Origin: Mageeibacillus sp. UBA5438
Lineage (GTDB): Bacteria > Bacillota > Clostridia > Saccharofermentanales > DTU023
DNA length: 45,467 nt
Assembly (NCBI GenBank): GCA_002427535.1
Contig: DIRK01000043.1
Coordinates: 1 to 45,467 of the forward strand
Direction: 5' to 3'
Position numbers and translations under genes: made by a program. Numbering within the stretch: position 1 is the first letter of the stretch; each line of letters begins with the position of its first letter. The notes beneath the pieces are model-generated. The model saw only the letters and a program-made list of their open reading frames with translations. It was not told the origin of the DNA and did no database searches. Below, in pieces: positions 7,136-16,040 of the stretch.

Positions 7136-7813
7136 GTGATTCCCTATACCCTAATCCGCGCTAAAAGGAAAACTGTTTGCTTGAAAATGGTCGAAGGAAA
7201 GCTCGAAGTGCGAGCGCCTCACCATGTGCCCATCTCTTTTATTGAGGATCTTATTCGTGAAAAGGACGGATGGATCCGAGAACATTTAGAAAACTTTAAG
7301 GCGCTCCAACAGACACGAGCGTCCCATACACTCAACTACGGCGACACGATCTCCTATATGGGGACGCCCTATACCATTGAGCCGCGTTTTGGCGCGTATA
7401 TCGGCTGGGATCTCGATTTGCATCTGTTCTATGTCCCCAGTGATTTGAACAGCGAACAAATCAGGCAAGCCATCATCCAGATCTTACGCAGTCTGGGGCA
7501 GGTGAGCATGACTCTAAAAGCCATCGACTGGTCCATTAAAATGGGCGTAAAATTCAATCAGGTCAAAATAACAGGCGCCCAAACACGCTGGGGAAGTTGC
7601 TCCTCATTAGGAAATTTGAACTTTTCCTGGCGGCTGCTCCTAGCCGATGAAGCCCTCATCGACTACATCGTCGTGCACGAATTGGCACACTTAAAAGAAA
7701 TGAACCATCAGGAGGGCTTTTGGGCGATTGTGAAAGACGTTATGCCTGACTATCAGGTGAGGGAAGCGCAATTAAAGCGCTTTCGTGCGACAATAGATCA
7801 AGAAGGCTGGTAG
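7136..7813 (+). CDS. YgjP-family (DUF45) zinc metallopeptidase-like protein
   Basis: 225 aa, of the SprT-like YgjP/M48-related family. The N-terminal half starts 'IPYTLIRAKRKTVCLKMVEGKLEVRAPHHVP', the beta-rich part typical of DUF45. The C-terminal half carries 'TRWGSCSSLGNLNFSWRLLLA' and the zinc motif VVHELAHLKEMNH (HELAH plus a downstream His), giving H-E-x-x-H at about residues 182-186. The family is widespread and its substrates are unknown. The start is GTG 7136, preceded by a purine-rich AGAGAGAG; the next gene begins 17 bases after the stop. It is divergent from the feo promoter. Confidence 0.85.
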   Translation: MIPYTLIRAKRKTVCLKMVEGKLEVRAPHHVPISFIEDLIREKDGWIREHLENFKALQQTRASHTLNYGDTISYMGTPYTIEPRFGAYIGWDLDLHLFYVPSDLNSEQIRQAIIQILRSLGQVSMTLKAIDWSIKMGVKFNQVKITGAQTRWGSCSSLGNLNFSWRLLLADEALIDYIVVHELAHLKEMNHQEGFWAIVKDVMPDYQVREAQLKRFRATIDQEGW

Positions 7814-7829
7814 ATCAAGGAGGTGTTCC

Positions 7830-9200
7830 ATGCTCGGTGCCATTGTCGGAGATATTGTCGGTTCACGTTTTGAATCTAATCCGCATAAATCAAAAGACTT
7901 CGAGCTGTTCACAGACGAATGTCGTTTCACCGACGACAGTGTCATGACGCTTGCGGTTGCCAGGGCTGTGCTCGAGGCCAAGTCCTATTTTCCCGAAATC
8001 GACATTTTGAATGTGGCCGATTTTCAGGAAGCCTTGGCCGATCTTGCCGAAGCATCCATGCAGGAACTGGGACGTAACTATCCCGATGTCGGCTACGGCG
8101 AAATGTTCCGGCGGTGGATCATGAGCGATCATCCTTATCCTTACCAAAGCTACGGCAACGGAGGGGCCATGCGCGTCAGCCCTATCGCGTATCTCGGCTA
8201 TAACGAATGGGAAGCCGTCCAAATGGCCGAGACGGTCACGGAACTCACCCACAACCACGAAGAGAGCCTCCGGGCCGCGGACGCTGTCACCGTCGCCGTT
8301 GCCATGGCGTTGCGGGGCGCGACCCGGCGCGAGATCAAAGAACAGATGGTCATCCAGTACCACCCCTTGGATTTCAAGATCGACGACATCCGGGAAGGCT
8401 ATACCTTGAGTGTCAGAAGCAGCGAGTCGGTCCCTCAGGCGATCCAGTGTTTTCTTGAATCAACCTCCTTTGAGGACGCCATCCGAAACGCCGTGTCATT
8501 AGGCGGGGACAGTGACACCCTGGCCTCGATCGCCGGCGCAATCGCGGGCGCCTACTACGGTGTACCGCCCTTGATTCGAAAGAAAGCCTTAAGCTACTTA
8601 GATGAAACCCTTTTAGCCATTGTGAAGGCCTGGGAGGAAATATTTCCACCTAAGGGAGAAGCCTTTCAAGTCCTGACTAAATACCTAGGGAAAATGGACT
8701 CCTGCGAAGGCAAGGCGCGCGAACAGATGCTAAGCGATATGACAGAAGAGCTGTCTCATTTTCCCGAACAGCTAAGGCAATGGCTGCGTCGGCTAAAAGA
8801 CCTCGACTGGCAGCCGCATCACAGAACCTTCCTATCTTTGAAACTGAAGAGCACCCTTGCCCTGGGAGACCAAGAGTATATCCGTGAGCTCCGGTTCACA
8901 GATCAGGGGATGACGCTTGAAAAGGATTGTTTCGGGGATAAACAGAACCCGGACTGTCAACCGATCCATTACAGTCTTAAAGAAGCGCAGTTATTTCAAG
9001 AACATCTCCTAGCGCTCCACATCGAGTATTGGAGTCCGTATTATAATGGGCGGGCAATAGACGGCAGAACCTGGACACTTGATGTGTACTATTCCGATGG
9101 CTTTCGGGCGCAATACCAAGGTGTGAGCGCTTATCCTGAGAATTGGAACGATTTGCTTCGACTGCTTCAGGTTAAGTTTAATGAAGAGGACGATTATTAA
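7830..9200 (+). CDS. ADP-ribosylglycohydrolase (DraG/ARH family) with C-terminal extra domain
   Basis: 456 aa. Residues 1-260 form an ADP-ribosyl-glycohydrolase (all-alpha, two Mg2+). The N-terminal 'GAIVGDIVGSRFE', first metal motif 'FTDDSVMTLAVA', 'SYGNGGAMRVSPIAY', 'THNHEESLRAADAV' and second metal motif 'SLGGDSDTLASIAGAI' are all intact. Such enzymes remove ADP-ribose from proteins, nucleic acids or small molecules. Residues from about 280 to the end are not part of the family. They include a region with 'IEYWSPYYNGRAIDGRTWTLDVYYSDG', broken here by many aromatic residues, and 'GVSAYPENWNDLLRLL', which resembles a small aromatic-rich domain common in clostridial proteins. The start ATG has AAGGAGG. 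The stop overlaps the next start (TAATG). Confidence 0.88.
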   Translation: MLGAIVGDIVGSRFESNPHKSKDFELFTDECRFTDDSVMTLAVARAVLEAKSYFPEIDILNVADFQEALADLAEASMQELGRNYPDVGYGEMFRRWIMSDHPYPYQSYGNGGAMRVSPIAYLGYNEWEAVQMAETVTELTHNHEESLRAADAVTVAVAMALRGATRREIKEQMVIQYHPLDFKIDDIREGYTLSVRSSESVPQAIQCFLESTSFEDAIRNAVSLGGDSDTLASIAGAIAGAYYGVPPLIRKKALSYLDETLLAIVKAWEEIFPPKGEAFQVLTKYLGKMDSCEGKAREQMLSDMTEELSHFPEQLRQWLRRLKDLDWQPHHRTFLSLKLKSTLALGDQEYIRELRFTDQGMTLEKDCFGDKQNPDCQPIHYSLKEAQLFQEHLLALHIEYWSPYYNGRAIDGRTWTLDVYYSDGFRAQYQGVSAYPENWNDLLRLLQVKFNEEDDY

Positions 9201-9544
9201 TGGCAAAGTATGAGCGCGCCCTTGTGGGCGATTTTAATCATTTTTTAGATCATTTGCACCAAAGCATCACGCGGGGGAGCCTCTCCGCGTCTTACGAAGA
9301 CGGAAGTGATTTTTACAGAGGGGGTGTCCGCGTTGCCTTTCGCGTTTACGAGCGTTACAGCTGGTTTGGAAGTAATCGCGTCAGCCTGGCCGTCACCCTC
9401 GTCGGAGAGGGTGCGAACCTCCAGGTGTCCGCCATAACGGCGGGCGGAAGTCAGGCGGTGTTATTCAAAATTAACACCTTCGGTGAAAGCGCTTTCCTCG
9501 ATCGCTTCATCGATTCGGTGGAGCGCTATATCAATAGACGATGA
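9200..9544 (+). CDS. DUF6054-like small protein
   Basis: 114 aa with an alpha-beta layout: an N-terminal helix (DFNHFLDHLHQSITRG), several strands including 'GVRVAFRVYERYSWFGSNRVSLAVTLVG', a glycine-rich turn 'ITAGGSQAVLFKINTFGE' and a C-terminal helix 'FLDRFIDSVERYI'. It resembles DUF6054, a family of unknown function. The ATG overlaps the TAA of the ADP-ribosylglycohydrolase by one base, so the two are probably co-translated and may work together. Confidence 0.6.
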   Translation: MAKYERALVGDFNHFLDHLHQSITRGSLSASYEDGSDFYRGGVRVAFRVYERYSWFGSNRVSLAVTLVGEGANLQVSAITAGGSQAVLFKINTFGESAFLDRFIDSVERYINRR

Positions 9545-9575
9545 ACGCCGTGGGCGATTGTTCACAGTTTGTTTG

Positions 9576-9605
9576 TTGACCCCGTCACGTGAGGACCTGT
9601 AATAT
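9576..9605 (+). promoter_or_regulatory. Probable promoter of the acyl-CoA synthetase gene
   Basis: TTGACC (9576-9581), 18 bases, TAATAT (9600-9605), about 40 bases ahead of the ATG. The spacer contains the 8-base palindrome TCACGTGA. No operator could be assigned. Confidence 0.5.
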
Positions 9606-9645
9606 ATCCGAATAGCAAGAAATAGATGTGTAGGAGGTCGGCTCG

Positions 9646-11427
9646 ATGAGTCAGAATATTTACAAATACCCTCTCGATGAGGTGCGCGAGATCCGAGATC
9701 TTCGCGATATGCTCGAACAAAGTGAAAAATTGTACGGCGACAAAGCGGCCTACATGATCAAGGACCCGATTGCCGCAAGGCAGATCGCGCCTCGATCCGA
9801 GGAAGCTCTGAACCTGAAAATCGATCACAAAAGACCGTACAAAACCGTGAGCTACAAACAGTACGCTCAAGATGTCAGAGCTTTGGGAACTGCCTTGAAA
9901 AACAGGGGCGTCAATGAGAAGAGCCGCGTCGCCATCTTGGCGGAGACGCGTTATGAATGGTATGTCACCTACATGGCCGTGGTGAACGGCCTTGCCGTCG
10001 TGGTGCCGCTTGACAAAGAACAGCCACCCAATGAGATTGTGAACCTCGTGAACAGCGCTGAAGTCGATGTCCTTTTCTTCTCGCAAAGTAAAAAAGAGGC
10101 GGTCGACAGCATCCGGGGCGAGATCCCGAGCGTTCAACATTATGTCGGCTTTGATGTCCCGGAAGAAGGCGAGAGCGATGTTTACTTCTGGGATCTTTTG
10201 GCAGAAGGAGAAAAGCAGCGTGAAGCAGGCGATCTTTCTTACGACACGCTCCCCATCGACCCCCAAGCCATGCAGATCCTGCTTTTTACCTCAGGCACCA
10301 CCTCGACGCCCAAAGCCGTCATGTTAAGTCACAAGAACATCTGCAAGAACCTGATGGGCATGTGCCAAATGGTCTACATCGGACCGGACGACGTGTTCTT
10401 GTCGGTGTTGCCCTTGCACCACACCTATCAGTGTACCTGCGGATATCTGTGCCAACTGTACCGCGGCTGTACCGTGGCGGTCTGCGAGGGACTGCGCTAC
10501 ATCGTGCCCAATATGCAAGAGGCCAAACCGACCATGGTCTTGGTGGTCCCCCTCATGATGGAAGCCTTCCATCGCGGGATCATGAAGAAGGTCAAAAGCG
10601 ACGCGAAACTCGAAAAGAAATTCATGTTCGGCATGAAGCTGACCCGCGGACTTCGTAAAGTGGGCATCGATCTTAGAAGAAAAATCTTTGATTCCGTCCA
10701 CGAAAACTTCGGCGGCAACCTTCGGATGCTCATCGCCGGAGGTGCAGCCATTGCACCTGAACTTTTAAAAGACATGCAGGATCTGGGATTCAACTGCCTG
10801 CAAGGCTACGGTCTGACCGAATGCGCGCCTATCCTGGCCTTAAACCGCACCCACCATTACAACAACCGTTCGGCGGGTTTGGCGCTTCCGGGCGTGGACA
10901 TCAAGATCCTGGATCCCGACGAAAACGGCATCGGTGAAATTGCGGGACGCGGCGACAATGTCATGCTCGGTTACTACAAAAATGAAAAGGCCACAAAAGA
11001 CGTCATTGACGAAGACGGCTTCTTCCACACCGGTGACTACGGCTACTTGGATAAGGACCAATTCGTCATCATCACGGGGCGCAAGGCCAACATAATCGTT
11101 ACCAAGAACGGCAAGAACGTCTTCCCAGAAGAAATTGAATTTCTCCTGACTCAGCACCCCCTGATCGCGGAAGCCGTTGTGTCGGGGCAGGCAAGAAAAG
11201 ACGGGGACACCCTGATCCACGCGGAAATTTTCCCTGACCGTGACAGCGTTGACGAGGATCCCGGGTTGAAGGGACTGCTGCTCACGGATGCGCGCGTCAA
11301 AGAAAAAGTGAACGCCGTTGTAAAGGAAGTCAATCAGGGCCTAGTCCACTACAAAACAGTACGCACCATTTCTCTGCGTGACACGGAATTTCCGAAAACC
11401 ACCGCGAAAAAGATTATTCGCCACTGA
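9646..11427 (+). CDS. AMP-forming long-chain acyl-CoA synthetase (FadD-like)
   Basis: 593 aa, an ANL-superfamily adenylating enzyme. Visible motifs are the phosphate-binding loop 'LLFTSGTTSTPKAVMLSH' (about residues 208-225), the 'GYGLTECAPILALN' adenylate motif (about 385), 'HTGDYGYLDKDQFVIITGR' (about 462) with the hinge region, and the C-terminal catalytic lysine in 'PKTTAKKIIR'. It activates a carboxylate with ATP and transfers it to CoA. Length and motifs fit medium/long-chain fatty acid ligases, but the acyl specificity cannot be read. The ATG has GTAGGAGG upstream. It stands alone with its own promoter and a bidirectional terminator behind it. Confidence 0.88.
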   Translation: MSQNIYKYPLDEVREIRDLRDMLEQSEKLYGDKAAYMIKDPIAARQIAPRSEEALNLKIDHKRPYKTVSYKQYAQDVRALGTALKNRGVNEKSRVAILAETRYEWYVTYMAVVNGLAVVVPLDKEQPPNEIVNLVNSAEVDVLFFSQSKKEAVDSIRGEIPSVQHYVGFDVPEEGESDVYFWDLLAEGEKQREAGDLSYDTLPIDPQAMQILLFTSGTTSTPKAVMLSHKNICKNLMGMCQMVYIGPDDVFLSVLPLHHTYQCTCGYLCQLYRGCTVAVCEGLRYIVPNMQEAKPTMVLVVPLMMEAFHRGIMKKVKSDAKLEKKFMFGMKLTRGLRKVGIDLRRKIFDSVHENFGGNLRMLIAGGAAIAPELLKDMQDLGFNCLQGYGLTECAPILALNRTHHYNNRSAGLALPGVDIKILDPDENGIGEIAGRGDNVMLGYYKNEKATKDVIDEDGFFHTGDYGYLDKDQFVIITGRKANIIVTKNGKNVFPEEIEFLLTQHPLIAEAVVSGQARKDGDTLIHAEIFPDRDSVDEDPGLKGLLLTDARVKEKVNAVVKEVNQGLVHYKTVRTISLRDTEFPKTTAKKIIRH

Positions 11428-11452
11428 TCTGAATTTGAACCATGAAGAAGTG

Positions 11453-11485
11453 AAAAACCCCCGCTCATTTGAAAGCGAGGGTTTT
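11453..11485. terminator. Bidirectional intrinsic terminator between the acyl-CoA synthetase and glnS
   Basis: AACCCCCGCT and AGCGAGGGTT form a ten-base stem with one mismatch, flanked by A-rich sequence on the left and T-rich on the right, so it can serve both convergent genes. Confidence 0.8.
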
Positions 11486-11490
11486 CATTT

Positions 11491-13230
11491 TTACGGTTTA
11501 TAGGAATCCTTGAGCGGCACCGATCGGTTGAACACAAGGTGATCTTCACGATTATCTTGGCTGTCATGGATAAAATAGCCAAGGCGCATGAACTGGTAAC
11601 CGACTAAAGAGCGGTCATCCAAAAGCCAAGGCTCAACAAATGCCTGAATCGCTTGAAGCGAATCAGGGTTCAACAGCTCATGGTAATCGCCCTCGTCTTC
11701 ATCAGGCGCTTCCACGGTAAACAGGTGATCATACAGGCGGACTTCAGCGGGGATCGCTGTTTCTTCATCAAGCCAGTGAATCGTCCCGCGTACTTTTTGG
11801 CCCTCGCGCGCCGTACCGCCCTTGGTTTCAGGATCGTACTCTGCCAATACCTCAATGACATTGCCCGCTTCATCCTTCTTACAGCCGGTGCAGTGGACAA
11901 TGTAGGCACCGCGCAGACGCACGTGGTTTCCGGGATAGAGCCTATGGTATTTTTTCGGGGGATCTTCCTCAAAATCCTCACGTTCAATCAAGAGATGACG
12001 TGAGAATGTAATGTCATGCGTACCGGCATCCTCCTGGCCGGGGAGATTCGCGACGGTAAAGCGCTCCTCTTGGCCCTCCGGATAGTTGGTAATCGTGAGT
12101 TTCACAGGATCAAGCACCGCCATCGCACGCGGCGCGCGCTCGTTCAGATCTTCCCTTAAGCAGTGTTCAAGGAAGCGGATATCGACCATGCTCGGAACTT
12201 TTGAGACGCCGTTCCTTTCGGTGAAGTCACGGATAGCACGGGGCGTATAGCCTCTTCGCCTAAGCCCGCAAAGCGTCGGCAATCGGGGATCGTCCCAGCC
12301 GTCGACAAGGCCTTCTTCGACCAAGCTTCGAAGCTTTCTTTTACTCATGACCGTGTAACTGATGTCAAGGCGCGCAAACTCGATCTGACGAGGTTTCGCA
12401 GGGAGCGTCACATGGCTGACCACCCAGTCATAAAGCGGGCGATGATCCTCAAATTCTAAAGAGCATAATGAATGCGTGATGCCTTCTAACGCGTCATTGA
12501 TGGGGTGGGCAAAATCGTACATGGGGTAGATGCACCAGTCGTCTCCCGTTCTGTGATGGTGCGAAAACTGGATGCGGTAGATGACAGGGTCGCGCAGATT
12601 CATATTGCCCGATTCCATGTCAATCTTTGCCCGGAGCGTATAGCGACCTTCCGGGAACTCGCCTTGGCGCATACGGCGGAAAAGGTCGAGACTTTCTTCT
12701 TTCGGCCGATCTCGCCAGGGGCTGTTTTTGCCCGGCGTTGTCAAAGTACCGCGGTATTCTCTTACTTCCTCCGCGGTCTGTTCGCAGACAAAGGCAAAGC
12801 CCTTTTCAATCAATTCCTCCGCGCCCTCATAGATCTCTTCGAAAAAATCGGAGGCGTGGAAAAAACGCTCCTCCCAGTCATAACCGAGCCAGTGAATATC
12901 GTCCTTGATGGCGCGTACAAAGGCCTCATCTTCTTTGACGGGATTCGTATCGTCCATGCGGAGATTGCACAGCCCGTTGAAGATCTTGGCCATGCCAAAG
13001 TCAATGACAATGGCTTTTGCGTGACCGATGTGAAGAAAGCCGTTGGGTTCGGGTGGAAAGCGTGTGTGGACAGACAGTCCATCGTAACGGCCACCGGGAC
13101 CCATGTCCTCCTCGATCATGTCGCGTATGAAATGGTTGATTTCGTTATCGGTGGTGACCTCTTCTTCAGGGGTGACACCGTATACCACACCGGGTATGCG
13201 CGTGTTTTTGTCTTCTCTATCGTGATTCAT
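11491..13230 (-). CDS. glnS: Glutaminyl-tRNA synthetase
   Basis: 579 aa, class I aminoacyl-tRNA synthetase. It has the HIGH signature (HIGH at residues 67-70, in RFPPEPNGFLHIGHAKA), the GlnRS-typical 'LRMDDTNPVKED' and 'YPMYDFAHPINDALEGITHSLCSLEFEDHRPLYDW' region (seen in pieces), and a VMSKRKL motif corresponding to KMSKS. Two beta-barrel anticodon-binding domains follow. It charges tRNA-Gln directly. Most Firmicutes lack GlnRS and use GatCAB transamidation, although some Clostridia have it. It starts four bases after the gltX stop, with AGAGAGG ahead of the ATG, so it is the second gene of a gltX-glnS unit. Confidence 0.95.
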   Translation of the reverse strand: MNHDREDKNTRIPGVVYGVTPEEEVTTDNEINHFIRDMIEEDMGPGGRYDGLSVHTRFPPEPNGFLHIGHAKAIVIDFGMAKIFNGLCNLRMDDTNPVKEDEAFVRAIKDDIHWLGYDWEERFFHASDFFEEIYEGAEELIEKGFAFVCEQTAEEVREYRGTLTTPGKNSPWRDRPKEESLDLFRRMRQGEFPEGRYTLRAKIDMESGNMNLRDPVIYRIQFSHHHRTGDDWCIYPMYDFAHPINDALEGITHSLCSLEFEDHRPLYDWVVSHVTLPAKPRQIEFARLDISYTVMSKRKLRSLVEEGLVDGWDDPRLPTLCGLRRRGYTPRAIRDFTERNGVSKVPSMVDIRFLEHCLREDLNERAPRAMAVLDPVKLTITNYPEGQEERFTVANLPGQEDAGTHDITFSRHLLIEREDFEEDPPKKYHRLYPGNHVRLRGAYIVHCTGCKKDEAGNVIEVLAEYDPETKGGTAREGQKVRGTIHWLDEETAIPAEVRLYDHLFTVEAPDEDEGDYHELLNPDSLQAIQAFVEPWLLDDRSLVGYQFMRLGYFIHDSQDNREDHLVFNRSVPLKDSYKP

Positions 13231-13233
13231 GCA

Positions 13234-14691
13234 TTAAGCCTCTCTTAAATATTGAATGGCTCGATCAAGGCGTGACAATGATTCCGCTTGACCCAGTATG
13301 ACCGCTGTTTCGACGGCGCCTCCGGGGGTTACCTGTTGGGCGGCAAGTCCCGCTCGCAAAGCACCCATGACAAGCCCTTTTTTCAACCCCAATTGTTCTC
13401 CTGCTTCTTCCAACGTTTGCAAGAGGACCGTATCGGTCCAGCCCTCCACCTTCGAAAGAAATGGGATAAGCGCGGTTAAAATTCCTTCGGCCTTTTCGGC
13501 GTCGAGTTTTGCGCGTTTATTGAAAAATAGTTCGCGAGACAAGGGCAGGCGCTGGGTCAAAAACGAGATCATCGCTTCGATATCGGAGAGTTTCGTCACG
13601 CGAGGCTGTAGGACATGCGCCAGCATATCGAGGTCGTAAGCCTGATCCCCGAAAGCCTTGTCCGTGATGGCTTTGATTTTGTCGCGCCATTCATGAAAAG
13701 GCATGGCCCGGATATACTGCTCATTCATCCAATTCAATTTATCGTAGGAGAAAACCGCCGGTGCCTTGTTGATGCCCTCGACATGAAAAAGTTCCTCGAG
13801 CTCTTTTAAAGAGAAGATCTCGCGCGTCTCATCCCCCGGTGCCCAGCCCAAAAAGGCGATCATGTTGACAATGGCCTCCGCGAGGTAGCCGTCCGCCACA
13901 AGATCGTCAAAGCTTGTCGAGCCGTGGCGCTTGGAAAGTTTCTTCCCGTCCTCGCCAATAATGAGCGGCAAGTGTACAAAATGAGGGATCGGCCAGCCGA
14001 AAGCCTCATATAAAAGACAGTATTTAGGAGTGGAGGAGAGGTATTCAGAGCCTCTCACGATATGGGTGATCTCCATCAGGTGATCGTCGACCACGTTGGC
14101 AAAATTATAGGTCGGATAGCCATCCGACTTTAAAAGAATCTGGTCTTCCAGCTCTTTATTTTGTACGGTGATGGTCCCGTAGACGTCGTCGGTGAAAGAA
14201 GTCTCGCCTGTCATCGGCATTTTTTGCCGGATGACGTAAGACTCTCCGGCGTCGATGCGAAGCTTCGCTTTTTCAGGATCGATGTTCCGGCAGCGCCGGT
14301 CGTAGCCAAACGCGATCGGCCCCTCATCTTCCACAGAGTTTTCCTCTCTTGTGGAAGGGCAAAAGCAGGGATAGGCATGTCTCTTGTGAACGAGTTCATC
14401 GGCGTACTGCCCGTATAAAGGGAGACGCTCGCTTTGGGTATAGGGTCCGTGCGGTCCCCCGATATCCGGCCCTTCATCGTGATTCAATCCGCAGCGTTTC
14501 AATGTGCGGTAAATCACCTCCACCGCGCCCTCGACATAACGCTCGCGATCCGTGTCTTCAATACGAAGAATAAAGGCGCCGCCCTTCGCTTTGGCGATCA
14601 GGTATTCGTACAGTGCCGAACGAAGGTTGCCGATATGCATGATGCCCGTCGGGCTGGGCGCAAAACGTGTTTTTACAAGATTATTGGTCAT
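13234..14691 (-). CDS. gltX: Glutamyl-tRNA synthetase
   Basis: 485 aa, the usual length of bacterial GluRS. It shows 'RFAPSPTGIMHIGNLRSALY' (HIGH-like HIGN at residues 19-22), 'FILRIEDTDRERY', and the KMSKS-like KLSKRHGS at about residue 245, with the helical anticodon-binding domain behind. The C-x-C and downstream Cys/Arg residues in 'YPCFCPSTREEN' occupy the position of the zinc-binding insertion of some GluRS. It charges tRNA-Glu. The start ATG is preceded by AGGGAT. There is no T-box leader in the 50 bases upstream. Confidence 0.95.
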   Translation of the reverse strand: MTNNLVKTRFAPSPTGIMHIGNLRSALYEYLIAKAKGGAFILRIEDTDRERYVEGAVEVIYRTLKRCGLNHDEGPDIGGPHGPYTQSERLPLYGQYADELVHKRHAYPCFCPSTREENSVEDEGPIAFGYDRRCRNIDPEKAKLRIDAGESYVIRQKMPMTGETSFTDDVYGTITVQNKELEDQILLKSDGYPTYNFANVVDDHLMEITHIVRGSEYLSSTPKYCLLYEAFGWPIPHFVHLPLIIGEDGKKLSKRHGSTSFDDLVADGYLAEAIVNMIAFLGWAPGDETREIFSLKELEELFHVEGINKAPAVFSYDKLNWMNEQYIRAMPFHEWRDKIKAITDKAFGDQAYDLDMLAHVLQPRVTKLSDIEAMISFLTQRLPLSRELFFNKRAKLDAEKAEGILTALIPFLSKVEGWTDTVLLQTLEEAGEQLGLKKGLVMGALRAGLAAQQVTPGGAVETAVILGQAESLSRLDRAIQYLREA

Positions 14692-14738
14692 CGATCATAT
14701 CCCTGGATAAAATATTCTTGAACAGCAATCCTGATGAT

Positions 14739-14766
14739 ATCATAGAAGCGCAATGATCCTATACAA
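14739..14766 (-). promoter_or_regulatory. Probable gltX-glnS promoter
   Basis: On the minus strand TTGTAT (14766-14761), 16 bases, TATGAT (14744-14739). It lies about 48 bases upstream of the gltX start codon. Confidence 0.5.
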
Positions 14767-14787
14767 AATGAGGTTAAATCACTATCA

Positions 14788-15645
14788 ATGTTTGGGTATG
14801 TCAGAATTGAAAAGCCGGATTTGCTGATTCGGGACTTTACCATCTATAAGTCCGTTTACTGTGGTCTGTGCAAGGCCATCGGCCGGCGCGCGGGACAGAT
14901 CCCGCGCGGGGCGGTGACTTATGACATGACCTTTCTTACCCTCTTATTGATGGCGCTATCTGTCGAAGATCCGGGGCTCGACCATGAATCCTGCATTTTG
15001 AATCCTTTTAAAAAGAAACCTGTCATAAAATCGCATCCGATCCTTGACTACACCGCGGATATGTCTTCTCTTCTTGCCTACTATTCGGCCAAAGATGACG
15101 CCCAGGATGACAGGCCCATTAAAGGGCGCGCAATGGCGGCGCTTTTCTCCCGATCCGCCCGACGTGCCCGGCGCCTCTACCCGGAGCTTTCAAAAACGAT
15201 TGCCGATGAACTTACAAGATTGAATGCGATGGAGCCTTATGAAAGCCCCGAAAGGCTTGCCGCCACTTTTGGATTAATCTTGGAAGCACTAATGCGACAA
15301 GGGATTGAGCTGCTCAATCGACACGATGAACCATTTTTTGTGTACGCAGATTTGCTTGAGACGGCTGCCAACGCGCTTGGTCAATGGGTGTATTTGTTAG
15401 ATGCTGTGGACGACCTTGAAGAAGATAAAAGGAAAAAGAATCACAATCCCTTCCTTCGGATGGAACAAGATGAGGCCATGACCCTTGCCAGAACATTGCT
15501 CATCGAACGGGAAGAAACAATCGACCGGCATCTTAGCCTGATTGACTACGAACGCTTCGGCGCGATCGTGTATAATATTGTGACGATAGGTCTGCCCGCC
15601 ACCCGAGAGCGTATTCTCTTGGGGGAAAAACTCCCCGCACTCTAG
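14788..15645 (+). CDS. DUF5685-like protein
   Basis: 285 aa, mostly alpha-helical, no signal peptide. The N-terminus 'MFGYVRIEKPDLLIRDFTIYKSVYCGLCKAIG' with a CGLC motif, 'TYDMTFLTLLLMAL', the Cys in 'DHESCILNPFKKKPV', and the later 'ALGQWVYLLDAVDDLEEDKRKKNHNPF' match my memory of DUF5685. These proteins are found in Clostridia beside Cys-rich J-domain proteins, as here (next gene 30 bases downstream). The 'LLDAVDDLEEDKR' segment resembles an Asp-rich helix of isoprenoid-synthase-like folds, but this is a resemblance only. Function unknown; a role in metal or redox chaperoning with its neighbour is a guess. Confidence 0.7.
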   Translation: MFGYVRIEKPDLLIRDFTIYKSVYCGLCKAIGRRAGQIPRGAVTYDMTFLTLLLMALSVEDPGLDHESCILNPFKKKPVIKSHPILDYTADMSSLLAYYSAKDDAQDDRPIKGRAMAALFSRSARRARRLYPELSKTIADELTRLNAMEPYESPERLAATFGLILEALMRQGIELLNRHDEPFFVYADLLETAANALGQWVYLLDAVDDLEEDKRKKNHNPFLRMEQDEAMTLARTLLIEREETIDRHLSLIDYERFGAIVYNIVTIGLPATRERILLGEKLPAL

Positions 15646-15674
15646 GCGGTCACAAGAAGGAAGGCTTTAAGACA

Positions 15675-16040
15675 ATGAATGGTAACCCATACGAAGTGCT
15701 CGGTGTTCCTTACGGCGCATCGCCTGAGGTGGTCCGCGAGGCCTATCTTGAACTCGTACGAAGATACCATCCCGATCAGTATGAAGATCCCGGCGCGAAA
15801 GAAATGGCCGAGGCCAAAATTCGCGAAATTAACGCGGCCTACGACGCGATTACCTTAGGTAATCAACAGCAGTCAGCCGAGCAAAGACCGCCCTACGGCG
15901 CACCTTTCGGGACCCAGAACCAATCGCCTTATTACCGCTCTTCTCGGGGCGGCTCATCCTGTTGTGAAACTTTGACCTGCCTGTGCTGTGCCGACTCATG
16001 CTGTGAATGCATGGGCGGAGATCTCTGCGTGTGTTGCTGA
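15675..16040 (+). CDS. J-domain protein with cysteine-rich C-terminal tail
   Basis: 121 aa. Residues 3-63 are a J domain with the HPD motif intact ('RRYHPDQYEDPGAKEMAEAK', 'INAAYDAI'). A short Gln/Pro/Gly/Ser linker leads to a tail with eleven cysteines in the last 28 residues (SSCCETLTCLCC then ADSCCECMGGDLCVCC). J domains recruit and stimulate DnaK. The tail could bind metal or anchor the protein. It is separate from the true dnaJ at 25995. The upstream neighbour is the DUF5685-like gene and the next gene overlaps its end by ten bases, so the three form a unit. Confidence 0.85.
   Translation: MNGNPYEVLGVPYGASPEVVREAYLELVRRYHPDQYEDPGAKEMAEAKIREINAAYDAITLGNQQQSAEQRPPYGAPFGTQNQSPYYRSSRGGSSCCETLTCLCCADSCCECMGGDLCVCC

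Noticed and set aside
9586..9593. Palindrome TCACGTGA in the acyl-CoA synthetase promoter
   Set aside because: An eight-base palindrome is expected by chance several times in a window of this size; no second copy was noticed.
10324..10701. Long open frames antisense to the acyl-CoA synthetase and to gcv, heat-shock and gap genes
   Set aside because: They lie entirely within strongly recognised genes, show no family motifs, and have the composition expected of antisense shadows.
14692..14787. Possible T-box leader for gltX-glnS
   Set aside because: No T-box sequence or specifier hairpin is visible and the untranslated region is about 40 bases.
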